Of a stretch of DNA of 64,000 nucleotides, positions 17,790-27,103 are shown piece after piece. Under the pieces are notes generated by a model. The model searched no databases. It was not told the DNA's origin and saw only the letters and a program-made list of their open reading frames with translations. Position 1 is the first letter of the stretch. Every line of letters begins with the position of its first letter. The DNA comes from JAUIET01 sp045105115 (lineage in GTDB: Bacteria; Pseudomonadota; Gammaproteobacteria; Pseudomonadales; JAUIET01). The DNA lies in contig JBGCDE010000036.1 in assembly GCA_045105115.1 (NCBI GenBank), forward strand, positions 1 through 64,000, given 5' to 3'. Made by a program: the position numbers and the translations under genes.

Positions 17790-18529
17790 GTAGTACTTTG
17801 CTGCGCCAGTTGGATTGCATTTCGGGCCCGCTCCTTAAGTTCTTCGTGATTCATATTAATGACATCATCTGCAGGAATCGGTTCCAGCACCGTCATCACA
17901 GTTTTACCCGGATACAAGTCCAGGCTACGCGGTGGAGCCACCGCGTCAGTGCCAGACAACACCACAGGAAGAATGGGCAATTGCATCTGCTTGGCCATCA
18001 CAAACGCTCCACTTTTGAACGGCAACAAGGCGCCACCCTCACTGCGCGTGCCCTCAGGGAAAAATATAATCGAAGAACCAGAACTAAACTTTTGTTGAGC
18101 CGCTTTAAGTTGCGCATGCGCCTTATCTCGATCACTTCGGTCGATATAAATATGCCCCAGCTTTTCAGCGGCCACACCAAAGAATGGCAAAGAGCGTAGC
18201 TCTTGCTTCATAACCCATCGAATATCCAGCCCAAGCCGACCATACAGTAGAAAAATGTCGAAGTGGCTGAGGTGATTGGCAACAATAATATAGGACTGGC
18301 CAGGATCGATGCGATGTTGGCCGCTCACGTCAACACTGCTTAAGGCCGTAAGCGTATTCAAAGAGCACCATCCAGGTGCCAGCTTTTGATTGCAAAATCG
18401 TGGGCACCAACGGCCGAACAATACAATGAAGACAGCGGCAAGCAGCATGGACAACACCAGCAACGGTCCGAAAACCAACCATTTATACGGCTGAAATAAA
18501 TAGTAACGCCAATTTTTTTGTCGTTGCAT
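17786..18529 (-). CDS. plsC: 1-acylglycerol-3-phosphate O-acyltransferase (PlsC family)
   Basis: A 247-residue membrane acyltransferase making phosphatidic acid. An N-terminal hydrophobic segment (WLVFGPLLVLSMLLAAVFIV) precedes the catalytic NHLSHFD (NHx4D) and the FFPEGTRS substrate motif. ATG at 18529 is preferred to the frame's further start because AAGGAA sits seven bases upstream. It is divergent from argS. Subfamily members can differ in acyl preference, so the exact PlsC role is probable rather than certain. Confidence 0.85.
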   Translation of the reverse strand: MQRQKNWRYYLFQPYKWLVFGPLLVLSMLLAAVFIVLFGRWCPRFCNQKLAPGWCSLNTLTALSSVDVSGQHRIDPGQSYIIVANHLSHFDIFLLYGRLGLDIRWVMKQELRSLPFFGVAAEKLGHIYIDRSDRDKAHAQLKAAQQKFSSGSSIIFFPEGTRSEGGALLPFKSGAFVMAKQMQLPILPVVLSGTDAVAPPRSLDLYPGKTVMTVLEPIPADDVINMNHEELKERARNAIQLAQQSTT

Positions 18530-18603
18530 ATGGCTTTTCCTTCCAGACCAAAGAGTGCCACGCACACAGAAAAAATTCCATACTCTGCGTTACCACTCTT
18601 AGG

Positions 18604-18609
18604 TACAAT
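18604..18609 (+). promoter_or_regulatory. Candidate -10 box for argS
   Basis: TACAAT sits 29 bases before the argS ATG in the divergent plsC-argS spacer. The -35 region is weak. Confidence 0.3.
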
Positions 18610-18637
18610 TGTCGGCTTACCGTTCGGCGCCGCACAC

Positions 18638-20362
18638 ATGTCTATCAAAACCATTCTTGAACAGCGATTTGCTGAGGCTATGTTGAAAGCCGGCATTGAT
18701 CCCGCTTGCCCGCCAGTAATCGCGCGCAGCAAGCAGGTCAGTTTTGGTGACTTTCAAGCCAATGGCATGATGGGCGCGGCAAAGAAAATGAAATCGGCGC
18801 CGCGCGAACTTGCAGGCCAGGTTCTCGAACAACTGGATCTTGACGGTATTGCCAATAAAACCGAAATAGCCGGTCCGGGTTTTATTAATATCTTTCTTGA
18901 GCCCTCTTTTCTGAATACGCAACTGGCAGGCGTGCCTGCGAGCCTAAAAGCCGCCGAGCCCAACAGCCGCCAAGAACTGATTGTTGTGGATTATTCGGCG
19001 CCCAACCTCGCCAAAGAAATGCATGTTGGTCATGTTCGTTCTACCATCATTGGTGATGTGCTTGCACGGGTTCTTGAATTTCAGGGCTTTGAAGTTGTTC
19101 GGCAAAACCACATGGGTGACTGGGGAACCCAGTTTGGGATGTTGATTGCCGAACTGGAAAGCACTGAAGATGCCGAGAACATGGTGCTCAGCGATTTGGA
19201 AACGTTTTATCAACGCTCTAAAACGCATTTTGATAATGACCCTGAATTCGCAGCGAAAGCACGAGACTACGTAGTCCGCTTGCAATCGGGTGATGCGCAT
19301 TGCGTATCGCTATGGCAAAAATTTATTGATGTATCAGTTGATCACAGCCAGGACATTTACGACCAGCTCGGCGTAACCCTGACTCGCGAACATATAAAAC
19401 CTGAAAGCGCGTACAACGACATGCTGGCCGATACTGTCGCCAAGTTGGAACAGAGCGGTATCGCGGTTGACGACAATGGCGCCAAGGTAGTGTTTCTTGA
19501 CGAGTTCGCCAACAAAGACGGCAAACCCGGTGCGGTTATTATTCAAAAATCAGGCGGTGGCTTTCTTTATGCCACCACCGATATTGCCGCATTAGACTTT
19601 CGCTGTAACACGCTGGGTGCCAAACGTTTGATGTATTTTATTGATGCGCGTCAGTCATTGCACATGAAGCAGCTGTTCGCTATCGGCCACAAGGCCAAGC
19701 TGGTGCCTGAGGATGTTAGCCTCGAGCATCATGCGTTTGGCACAATGATGGGCAAGGACGGCAAGCCATTCAAGACACGAAGCGGTGGTACGGTAAAACT
19801 GGCTGACTTGTTAGAAGAGGCCATTGAACGTGCCGCGCAGTTGTTAAGCCAGCGCGACAGTGAGCTCAGCAAGCAACAGCGCCAGGAAGTAGCACGCAAA
19901 GTCGGCATCGGTGCCATCAAGTACGCAGACCTTAGCATCACACGCACCAACGATTATATTTTTGACTGGGACGCCATGCTCAGTTTTGAAGGCAACACCG
20001 CGCCTTATCTGCAATATGCTTATACGCGCATACGCAGTGTGTTTCGAAAAGCGGAGTGTGAGTCTGCCGATATTAATGCACTCAGCATTGAACAAGACAG
20101 TGAGCGCGAACTGGGATTATTGCTTTTGCAGTTTCCGGAAATTATCGATCAGTTGGCGAATGACGCATTCCCGCATGTGTTGTGCGCCTATCTGTACGAG
20201 TTAGCCAGCGCCTTCATGACGTTTTATGAAGCCTGCCCGATTCTCAAAGACGATGTTAGCCCAGAAGCCCGGGCAAGCCGCATGGCCTTATGCGAACTCA
20301 GCGGTCAGGTGCTGCAACGCGGTCTTGATCTTTTAGGCATCGAAGTAATGGAGTTTATGTAG
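18638..20362 (+). CDS. argS: Arginyl-tRNA synthetase
   Basis: A 574-residue class I synthetase. I start at ATG 18638 (MSIKTILEQRF) because the frame's extra 40 upstream residues are not conserved in type and this gives the usual ArgS length. The HIGH-type motif is in EMHVGHVRST near residue 130 and the KMSK-equivalent lies in the GKDGKPFKTRSGG region. The N-terminal additional domain and the C-terminal anticodon-binding DALR domain ending in MEFM are complete. The stop is 8 bp from that of convergent yaaA. Confidence 0.95.
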   Translation: MSIKTILEQRFAEAMLKAGIDPACPPVIARSKQVSFGDFQANGMMGAAKKMKSAPRELAGQVLEQLDLDGIANKTEIAGPGFINIFLEPSFLNTQLAGVPASLKAAEPNSRQELIVVDYSAPNLAKEMHVGHVRSTIIGDVLARVLEFQGFEVVRQNHMGDWGTQFGMLIAELESTEDAENMVLSDLETFYQRSKTHFDNDPEFAAKARDYVVRLQSGDAHCVSLWQKFIDVSVDHSQDIYDQLGVTLTREHIKPESAYNDMLADTVAKLEQSGIAVDDNGAKVVFLDEFANKDGKPGAVIIQKSGGGFLYATTDIAALDFRCNTLGAKRLMYFIDARQSLHMKQLFAIGHKAKLVPEDVSLEHHAFGTMMGKDGKPFKTRSGGTVKLADLLEEAIERAAQLLSQRDSELSKQQRQEVARKVGIGAIKYADLSITRTNDYIFDWDAMLSFEGNTAPYLQYAYTRIRSVFRKAECESADINALSIEQDSERELGLLLLQFPEIIDQLANDAFPHVLCAYLYELASAFMTFYEACPILKDDVSPEARASRMALCELSGQVLQRGLDLLGIEVMEFM

Positions 20363-20369
20363 TTGCTGC

Positions 20370-21140
20370 CTATTGTTTTCGAGTAAACAGGGGCACTGCA
20401 GGCGATGACAGCTTTTTGTTGAGCTTGTAACCGTCTACTTTAAAGTCCAGCAAGTCAGACGCTGATGTTATTTGGTTTTTTATAATCCAGGCGGCCATTT
20501 GCCCCCGCACTTTTTTAGCGAAGAAGCTGATCATCTTGTACTCGCCGTTTTTATAGTCCTTGAAAGCAGGGCTGATAATCTCAACGCTAACTTCTTTTTT
20601 CTTAACCGCTTTGAAGTATTCATTAGAGGCAAGATTGACCAGTACGTCGCTCTTGTTCTTCTTAAGCTGTGCATTCAGCTGTTCGGTAAGTTGCGTGCCC
20701 CAAAACTCGTATAGGTTCTTACCACGGGTGTTGGCGAACTTGATGCCCATTTCCAGCCTATAGGCTTGCATCAAATCCAGCGGCTTTAGAATGCCGTAAA
20801 GCCCGGACAATATCCGCAAATGCTTCTGGGCAAACTTGAAATCAGCGCTGCTGAAAGTATCCGCTTCAAGCCCAGTGTAGACGTCACCCTTGAAGGCCAG
20901 CGCCGCTTGTTTAGCATTGGCCGGTGAAAACGGCGCTTGCCATTGCTGATAGCGGTCAAAATTCAGCTCGCCAAGCGCGTCGCTAATGCCCATCAGACCG
21001 GAGATATCTGAAGGCGACAGCCGTTGTAATTGCTGAATTAACTCGGCAGAATCATCAAGAAATTCTGGCTGGGTATGGGTTTTGGTGGTCGGCTTGCTGT
21101 CGAAATCGAGTGTTTTAGCCGGTGACAAAATAACAATCAT
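20370..21140 (-). CDS. yaaA: Peroxide stress protein YaaA (DUF328/UPF0246)
   Basis: A 256-residue protein starting MIVILSPAKTLDF, the family signature. FSGLYGILKPLD-type sequence appears as LSGLYGILKPLDLMQAYRLEMG, and the C-terminus has ISFFAKKVRGQMAAWI. In E. coli YaaA limits intracellular iron and DNA damage during peroxide stress. No peroxide-response site was identified upstream. Confidence 0.9.
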   Translation of the reverse strand: MIVILSPAKTLDFDSKPTTKTHTQPEFLDDSAELIQQLQRLSPSDISGLMGISDALGELNFDRYQQWQAPFSPANAKQAALAFKGDVYTGLEADTFSSADFKFAQKHLRILSGLYGILKPLDLMQAYRLEMGIKFANTRGKNLYEFWGTQLTEQLNAQLKKNKSDVLVNLASNEYFKAVKKKEVSVEIISPAFKDYKNGEYKMISFFAKKVRGQMAAWIIKNQITSASDLLDFKVDGYKLNKKLSSPAVPLFTRKQ

Positions 21141-21212
21141 GGTTTGGGTAAACTGCCAACAAAAGACAAGCCGTATTGTAGCAGACCAGCAAGCCCGTAT
21201 AATCCGCCGCGT

Positions 21213-21713
21213 ATGAACTCACTTGTCACTCTTTGCAATGCGATTAGCACGGCCACCGGGCGCGTATTGGCGTGGCTGGTATACGCCATGATGCTGATTA
21301 GCTGTTTGGTCGTGCTGCTGCGCTATGGCTTTGGCATCAGCATTATTGCCATGCAGGAATCTGTGACCTATTTGCACGCCTGCGTATTCATGCTGGGTGC
21401 TGCCTATACCTTGCAACAAGGTGAGCACGTGCGCGTAGACATTCTGTATCGCAATTTCAGTGCCCGGCGCAAGGCTTTGGTAGACCTGACTGGCAGTATT
21501 CTCTTTCTACTGCCTTTGTGCCTGTTTCTGCTGTACTCAAGCCAGGAATATGTGAGCAATGCCTGGGCTGTGCGTGAAACGTCGGTGGAAAAAGACGGTA
21601 TTCCAGCCGTGTTTTTATTAAAGAGCCTGATACCCATGATGGCGATTTTATTGCTGATTCAAGCCGTGGCTGAAATCATCAAGAACCTACTGGTTCTGCG
21701 CAATAATGATTGA
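21213..21713 (+). CDS. dctQ: TRAP transporter small membrane subunit (DctQ)
   Basis: A 166-residue four-helix membrane protein. I start at ATG 21213 (MNSLVTLCNAIS); the frame's earlier part is not hydrophobic. RYGFGISIIAMQESVTYLHACVFMLGAAYTL includes the conserved DctQ helix with Glu-Ser. It pairs with the large DctM subunit, whose start overlaps its stop by 8 bp. The binding protein is encoded separately, on the other strand. Confidence 0.9.
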   Translation: MNSLVTLCNAISTATGRVLAWLVYAMMLISCLVVLLRYGFGISIIAMQESVTYLHACVFMLGAAYTLQQGEHVRVDILYRNFSARRKALVDLTGSILFLLPLCLFLLYSSQEYVSNAWAVRETSVEKDGIPAVFLLKSLIPMMAILLLIQAVAEIIKNLLVLRNND

Positions 21714-23079
21714 GCTGATCCCAATTTTGATGTTTCTGGTGATCTGCCTGGTGCTGATTATCGGCTATCCGGTAGCGTTCAGTCTGGCGGGCACTGCTCT
21801 GCTGTTTGCGGCGTTCGGTACGCTGGGAGGGGTGTTCGATGCGGCTTTTCTGGCGGCATTGCCCAACCGAGTGTTTGGCACCATCAATAATGTAACCTTG
21901 ATCGCGGTGCCCTTGTTTGTGTTGATGGGCATTATGCTCGAGCGCTCCAAAGTGGCCGAAGCACTGTTACAGAATATGGCCGCTGTGTTTGGGCAAATGC
22001 GCGGCGGTTTGGGTGTGTCGGTAATTGTGGTGGGCGCATTACTGGCAGCAAGCACCGGCATAGTCGGTGCAACAGTAGTGACCATGGGCTTATTGTCCTT
22101 ACCCACCATGCTGCGCCAGGGTTACTCGCCGGCATTGGCAACCGGCACAATCAGCGCGACCGGTACCCTTGGCCAGATTATCCCACCGTCTATTGCACTG
22201 GTTTTGCTAGGCGACATATTGTCCAGTTCCTATCAGCAGGCTCAATTGGACATGGGTATTTTCTCACCCAAAACGGTCTCGGTCGGCGATTTGTTTGTTG
22301 GCGCTTTGATACCCGGGGTGTTGCTGGTATTTGCCTACATAAGCTATTTGTTGATTCACGCGTGGTTGCGCCCCCAAGATGCGCCAGCAATTGACAAGTC
22401 TTTACTGCCCGATACCAGCACCGCTGAGAAGCTCCGTAGTATTGCCGCCCCGATTTTTCTGATTGGCCTGGTACTGGGTTCAATTCTGTTTGGTGTAGCC
22501 ACGCCAACTGAGGCCGCGGGTGTTGGGGCATTCGGCGCCACTATATTGGCCTGGATGCATGGCGCACTGAATAGAGCGGTACTGGCCGATGTGGCGCGCT
22601 CCACGCTAAAAGTAACCTGTATGGTGTTTATGATTTTGATTGGCGCGGCAGTGTTCTCACTGGTGTTTCGCGGCTTTGGCGGTGAAGAATTGGTTCAGGG
22701 CTTTTTTGAAGGCATGCCTGGCGGCGTAGTAGGCGCCACTGTGGTGGTGATGCTGGCGATCTTCTTCCTCGGTTTTATTCTGGATTTCATCGAAATTACG
22801 TTTGTTGTTGTGCCGATCGTAGCACCTATACTGTTAGCGATGGGCTTAGACCCAGTGTGGCTAGGAGTGATGATTGCGATAAATCTGCAAACTTCATTTT
22901 TAACACCACCGTTTGGCTTTGCACTGTTTTACTTACGCGGGGTTGCACCCGACAGCGTTGAAACCAGTGCAATGTACCGCGGTGTGATACCGTTTATTAT
23001 TATTCAGCTTCTCATGCTGGTCGCACTGGCATTTTGGCCACAGCTGGCCACCTGGTTGCCACACACCATTTATCAGTAA
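21706..23079 (+). CDS. dctM: TRAP transporter large permease (DctM)
   Basis: A 457-residue ion-transporter-superfamily permease with about 12 membrane helices. It uses a sodium or proton gradient to import an organic acid delivered by the periplasmic receptor. Gly-rich helical hairpins such as ATGTLGQIIPPSIALVLLG are typical. An unusually polar cytoplasmic stretch (~residues 222-245) links two helix groups. It overlaps dctQ, and a thioesterase gene follows 9 bp later in the same operon. Confidence 0.92.
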   Translation: MIELIPILMFLVICLVLIIGYPVAFSLAGTALLFAAFGTLGGVFDAAFLAALPNRVFGTINNVTLIAVPLFVLMGIMLERSKVAEALLQNMAAVFGQMRGGLGVSVIVVGALLAASTGIVGATVVTMGLLSLPTMLRQGYSPALATGTISATGTLGQIIPPSIALVLLGDILSSSYQQAQLDMGIFSPKTVSVGDLFVGALIPGVLLVFAYISYLLIHAWLRPQDAPAIDKSLLPDTSTAEKLRSIAAPIFLIGLVLGSILFGVATPTEAAGVGAFGATILAWMHGALNRAVLADVARSTLKVTCMVFMILIGAAVFSLVFRGFGGEELVQGFFEGMPGGVVGATVVVMLAIFFLGFILDFIEITFVVVPIVAPILLAMGLDPVWLGVMIAINLQTSFLTPPFGFALFYLRGVAPDSVETSAMYRGVIPFIIIQLLMLVALAFWPQLATWLPHTIYQ

Positions 23080-23088
23080 AGGAAAATT

Positions 23089-23487
23089 ATGAGCGATATT
23101 GCCGATGATGAAGTTCCGACACCGTTGGGCGAGCTCACTTTGCAAGCGGTTGCAATGCCAAAAGACACCAACGCCAGTGGCGATATTTTTGGTGGTTGGC
23201 TGGTGTCTCAAATGGATCTGGCAGGCTTGGTCTCCGCTGAGCGAATTGCCCACGGTCGGGTAGCAACGGTTGCGATTGATGAAATGAGCTTTATGGTACC
23301 GGTGAAGGTTGGTGCCGTGGTGAGCTGCTACACAACGTTGGTGCGAACCGGGCGAAGCTCTATTCACGTTCAGGTAGAAGTTTGGGCTGTTAACCAGGGC
23401 AAAACTGAATTACACAAAGTCACCGAAGGTGTTTTTGTGTTCGTTGCGATTGATGACAATGGTCGCACGCGGGCAATTTCAAAATAG
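23089..23487 (+). CDS. Acyl-CoA thioesterase (YciA-like hotdog)
   Basis: A 132-residue single hotdog-fold protein. AMPKDTNASGDIFGGWLVSQMDLAG is condensed here to its key parts: the NASGDIFGGW helix start with catalytic Asn/Asp, and SMSF-like EMSFMVPVKVG. It would hydrolyse short- or medium-chain acyl-CoA in the cytoplasm. AGGAAA lies just before the ATG. Its position directly after dctQM suggests that the transported acid is handled as a CoA ester, which is inference. Confidence 0.88.
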   Translation: MSDIADDEVPTPLGELTLQAVAMPKDTNASGDIFGGWLVSQMDLAGLVSAERIAHGRVATVAIDEMSFMVPVKVGAVVSCYTTLVRTGRSSIHVQVEVWAVNQGKTELHKVTEGVFVFVAIDDNGRTRAISK

Positions 23488-23504
23488 TTTTAAGGCTCAT
23501 GTCT

Positions 23505-23680
23505 GAATGGCACTTACTTAAGCTCAGTATTGGCACGTAGGTGCTGGAGCAAGGGTAGCTACTCGAGACCGTTTGAGACATGGATGTCGAAAATCGAGCC
23601 TACAGGGACGTATTTACGGCGTGTCTCGAGTAGCTTCCCTTGTTCCAGCGCCGGACTTTCCGCTTAAGTAAGTACCATTC
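23505..23680. repeat. Outer 19-bp inverted repeat enclosing copy B
   Basis: 23505-23523 and 23662-23680 are complementary over 19 bp with one mismatch and carry a CTTAAG core. They enclose hairpin element B, with 16 and 9 bases between the stems. This could be the original bidirectional terminator of the convergent thioesterase and dctP genes. Confidence 0.7.
23531..23659 (+). repeat. Variable-stem hairpin element, copy B
   Basis: Arms 23540-23569 and 23623-23652 form a 30-bp stem with two G-U wobbles and one U-U. The core 23570-23622 is 53 nt. GGA triplets at 23582-23584 and 23606-23608 lie in loops of two small hairpins. Flanks are TGGCACGTA and GGACTTT. Core bases in the first hairpin differ from copies A, C and D but keep pairing. 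Located between a thioesterase gene and dctP, which are convergent. Confidence 0.9.
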
Positions 23681-23700
23681 GGCTCAGGTCTTTAATACTG

Positions 23701-24795
23701 CTAAAGATCGCGCGCTTCGATATACGCTTGCTCAGAGATTTTGTGCCAGGCGTTTGCATCGTCCTTGAACGCTTTCCATGATTCGTACACTTTCTTGGCA
23801 AACGGTGATGCGTTGGCAAACTCAGTCGTCACTTCGGCCGATGCGTCTCGCAAAGCGATTAATACTTCATCGGGTAGACGGCGTAATTGCACACCGTGTT
23901 CTTCCACCAGGGTTTTCAAGGCCGTGTTATTTTTTGCAGTGAACTCATCAAGCGTGTCTTGATGCACGCTGCGAGCTGCAAATTCAACAATTGCCTGTAG
24001 ATCGTCGGGCAGGCTTTCCCAAGCGGTTTTGTTGACTGTAAATTCTAGATTCGGACCTGGCTCTTGCCAGCCCGGGTAATAGTAATACTTGGCGGCCTTG
24101 TGCAAACCAAAGGCCAGATCGTTAAAGGGTCCAACCCATTCAGTGGCGTCTATCACGCCGTTTTGTAGTGAGGTGAACAACTCTCCGCCTGGCAGATTAA
24201 CCGAAGCGCCGCCTACTTTGTTAAGCACTTCACCGCCCAAACCTGGAATGCGCATTTTCAGACCTTTGAGGTCTGCAACCGAATTTATTTCCTTGTTAAA
24301 CCAGCCGGCCATTTGCACGCCGGTATTACCGCCCGCCAGCGGAACCAGTCCAAATGGCTCATAAGCTTCACGCCACAGTTCCAATCCGCCACCGTAATGC
24401 AACCACGAGCTCATCTCTTGCGCGGTCATGCCAAATGGAATGGCTGCAAAAAACGGCGATGTTGCGACTTTGCCACGCCAGTAATAAGAGCCGCCGTGGC
24501 TCATTTCGGCCGTGCCTTGTTGGGTGGCGTCAAAGGCTTGCATCGCTGGCACCAATTCACCCGCACCAAATACTTTGATTTTCAAACGGCCGCCACTCAT
24601 GAGCTCTACCCGATCGGCGAAGCGCTCAGGCGCCATACCCAAACCTGGAAAGTTCTTTGGCCAGGTGGTGACCAACTTCCATTTAAACTGTTGTTGTTCT
24701 GCGCTATTAGCGACACCTGAGGTTTGTTGCTCACCACCGCAGGCTAACAAGACTAAACTGCACAACATCAACAGCAATAGGCGTATTTTGTTCAT
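23701..24795 (-). CDS. dctP: TRAP transporter substrate-binding protein (DctP family, TakP-like)
   Basis: A 364-residue periplasmic receptor made as a lipoprotein (lipobox LLAC, ~residue 19). KWKLVTTWPKNFPG at the start of the mature part and GVIDATEWVGPFND near residue 215 resemble 2-oxo-acid receptors of the TakP type. The conserved Arg of DctP proteins is in LKMRIPGLGG. It presumably serves the dctQM permease encoded convergently across a 213-bp gap. The substrate is not certain. Confidence 0.88.
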   Translation of the reverse strand: MNKIRLLLLMLCSLVLLACGGEQQTSGVANSAEQQQFKWKLVTTWPKNFPGLGMAPERFADRVELMSGGRLKIKVFGAGELVPAMQAFDATQQGTAEMSHGGSYYWRGKVATSPFFAAIPFGMTAQEMSSWLHYGGGLELWREAYEPFGLVPLAGGNTGVQMAGWFNKEINSVADLKGLKMRIPGLGGEVLNKVGGASVNLPGGELFTSLQNGVIDATEWVGPFNDLAFGLHKAAKYYYYPGWQEPGPNLEFTVNKTAWESLPDDLQAIVEFAARSVHQDTLDEFTAKNNTALKTLVEEHGVQLRRLPDEVLIALRDASAEVTTEFANASPFAKKVYESWKAFKDDANAWHKISEQAYIEARDL

Positions 24796-24819
24796 CGTTC
24801 TAACAACCTTTATATTTAT

Positions 24820-27066
24820 TTATAGCGCTTCAAGTTTTGCCAAAGCCGCCACCAGCCACTTGCTGCCGGGGCCGTCGAAATTGACTTCTACTCTGGCATT
24901 ACTGCCCTGCCCTTCATAATTTAGCACCACGCCTTCACCAAACACTTTGTGAATAACACGCTGCCCTAACTGAAAACCTACAGCGGCATTAGCTTCGGCC
25001 TGATTGGCCTGTGCCAGCTTGCCGTGATAAGAGTTGCCATTACTGCGAGCTCTCTTTCCAAGACCGCCTGCACCATAGCCAGAGTGGCGACTTTCGGAAC
25101 GGTCATGGTGCACCGGACGCTGAACTTCTGACTTAAGCCTGACTTCTTGCAGCAAGCCAGCTGGTATCTCTCTCACGAAACGCGACTGCGTATTAAACGT
25201 ATCACTGCCATGCAGTCTGCGCACTTCGGCATAACTCAGAAAGAGCTTTTGCATGGCGCGGGTAAGACCCACATAACATAAGCGGCGCTCTTCCTCGAGA
25301 CGACCCGGCTCTTCCATAGACATGCGGTGTGGGAACAGATTTTCTTCCATACCGGTCAGAAACACATACGGAAACTCCAGACCCTTGGCAGAATGCAAGG
25401 TCATCATCTGAATGCCGTCTTCAAACTCGTCGGCCTGAGCGTCACCTGAATCCAGTGCCGCGGTATCAAGAAACTCTTGCAAAGGGCTCAAATCTTCATC
25501 TTCAGACTCGAAACCACGACAAGCGCTGACAAGCTCTTCCAGGTTTTCAACTCTCGCCTGGCCTTTCTCGCCTTTTTCCTTGCTGTGATAGTCCAGCAAG
25601 CCAGAGTGCTGCAAAATATGATCGGCTACCTCAGCAAGATTCATATCATCTGTGCCTTTGTCCAGCGCATCAACAAGATTCAGAAACCCAAGTAGCGCAT
25701 TACAGGCTCGCGCATTAAGTCGCTGTCCATCGATGATTTTTTTGCTGGCTTCCCACAGTGATATTTGCTGGTCACGCGCTAACAGCCGAACTTCGTCCAA
25801 TGTTTTACCGCCAATGCCGCGGGTGGGAATATTGACCACTCGCTCAAAGGCCGCATCTGAACCACGTGCGACGATCAAGCGCATGTAAGCCAGCGCGTTT
25901 TTGATTTCCAGGCGATCGTAAAAACGCTGCCCGCCATAAACGCGGTAAGGAATAGCCTGTCTTAGCAAACCTTCTTCAATAACACGTGATTGCGCATTAG
26001 AGCGGTAAAGGATAGCGATTTCGTCGCGACGGTGACCATTTTGTACAATGCTCTCTATGCGCTCTACGATATAGCGGGCCTCATCAAGTTCATTAAATGC
26101 CGAGTAAAGGCTAATCGCTTCGCCTTCTTCGCCTTCGGTCCAGAGATTCTTACCCATTCGACCTGAGTTGTTTGCAATCAGTGCATTGGCGGCATTCAGA
26201 ATGGTTGCTGTAGATCGGTAGTTTTGTTCGAGTCTAACGACTTCAGTGTGTTTAAAATCTTCGGTGAATTGCTGAATATTCTCTATTCTTGCACCGCGCC
26301 AGCCATAGATAGACTGATCATCATCACCTACAGCGGTTACCGCAATGGTTTCGCCGGCAAGCACTCTTAGCCATGCGTACTGGATTGTGTTTGTGTCTTG
26401 AAACTCATCAACAAGAATGGCTTTGAATCGACGCTGATAGTGTTCCAGCACTGTGGGTTGCTTCAACCACAACTCATGGGCACGCAACAGCAGCTCAGCA
26501 AAATCCACCAGACCGCCGCGCTCGCAGGCTTCTTCGTAGCCTCGATACACGCGCAGCATCGTTTCGTGGAATACATCACCCGAGGGATTAATGTGAGCGG
26601 CTCGACGACCTTCGTCTTTTTGCTCATTGATAAACCACTGCGCCTGTTTTGGCGGCCACTTGCTTTCGTCAAGATCGAGATTTTTGCAAGTGCGTTTAAC
26701 AATCCGCAACTGGTCGTCTGAATCCAGTATCTGAAAATTTTGTGGTAAGCCGGCTTCCTGCCAATGCGCTTTTAGCAGGCGATGGGCCAAGCCGTGAAAC
26801 GTACCCACCCACATGCCCCTGCTCGGAGTAGCCAGGAGCTCTTCGATTCGATAGCGCATTTCCTTTGCGGCTTTATTGGTAAAGGTGACCGCCAAAATAC
26901 TGTGCGGTGAAAAATTGGCGGCCTGGATCAGATACGCAATGCGATGCACCAGCACGCGGGTTTTACCGCTGCCGGCTCCGGCAAGCACCAATACGTTCTG
27001 GGAGTCAGCGGTTACCGCCTGTTTTTGCTCTGCATTTAGCTGCGCAGTTATATGGTCTAGATTCAT
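24820..27066 (-). CDS. uvrD: DNA helicase II
   Basis: A 748-residue superfamily 1 helicase for nucleotide excision and mismatch repair. It has the Q-motif LNAEQKQAV, Walker A LAGAGSGKT (~residue 29), motif Ia VTFTNKAAKEM, motif II VDEFQDTN, motif III AVGDDDQSIYGWRGA, motif V MTLHSAKGLEF and motif VI YVGLTRAM. The C-terminal tail carries a tudor-like segment (GQRVIHKVFGEGVV), which contacts RNA polymerase in E. coli. Slightly longer than E. coli UvrD through a Gly/Ser-rich linker before that segment. Confidence 0.95.
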   Translation of the reverse strand: MNLDHITAQLNAEQKQAVTADSQNVLVLAGAGSGKTRVLVHRIAYLIQAANFSPHSILAVTFTNKAAKEMRYRIEELLATPSRGMWVGTFHGLAHRLLKAHWQEAGLPQNFQILDSDDQLRIVKRTCKNLDLDESKWPPKQAQWFINEQKDEGRRAAHINPSGDVFHETMLRVYRGYEEACERGGLVDFAELLLRAHELWLKQPTVLEHYQRRFKAILVDEFQDTNTIQYAWLRVLAGETIAVTAVGDDDQSIYGWRGARIENIQQFTEDFKHTEVVRLEQNYRSTATILNAANALIANNSGRMGKNLWTEGEEGEAISLYSAFNELDEARYIVERIESIVQNGHRRDEIAILYRSNAQSRVIEEGLLRQAIPYRVYGGQRFYDRLEIKNALAYMRLIVARGSDAAFERVVNIPTRGIGGKTLDEVRLLARDQQISLWEASKKIIDGQRLNARACNALLGFLNLVDALDKGTDDMNLAEVADHILQHSGLLDYHSKEKGEKGQARVENLEELVSACRGFESEDEDLSPLQEFLDTAALDSGDAQADEFEDGIQMMTLHSAKGLEFPYVFLTGMEENLFPHRMSMEEPGRLEEERRLCYVGLTRAMQKLFLSYAEVRRLHGSDTFNTQSRFVREIPAGLLQEVRLKSEVQRPVHHDRSESRHSGYGAGGLGKRARSNGNSYHGKLAQANQAEANAAVGFQLGQRVIHKVFGEGVVLNYEGQGSNARVEVNFDGPGSKWLVAALAKLEAL

Positions 27067-27103
27067 CGGGCTATGGTATCAAATAAAACCCGCGGGCATT
27101 AGA

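Noticed and set aside
26876..27103. N-terminal extension of the EAL protein
   Set aside because: The extra 76 residues are antisense to the start of uvrD and unlike any sensor domain; ATG 27104 gives a sensible start.
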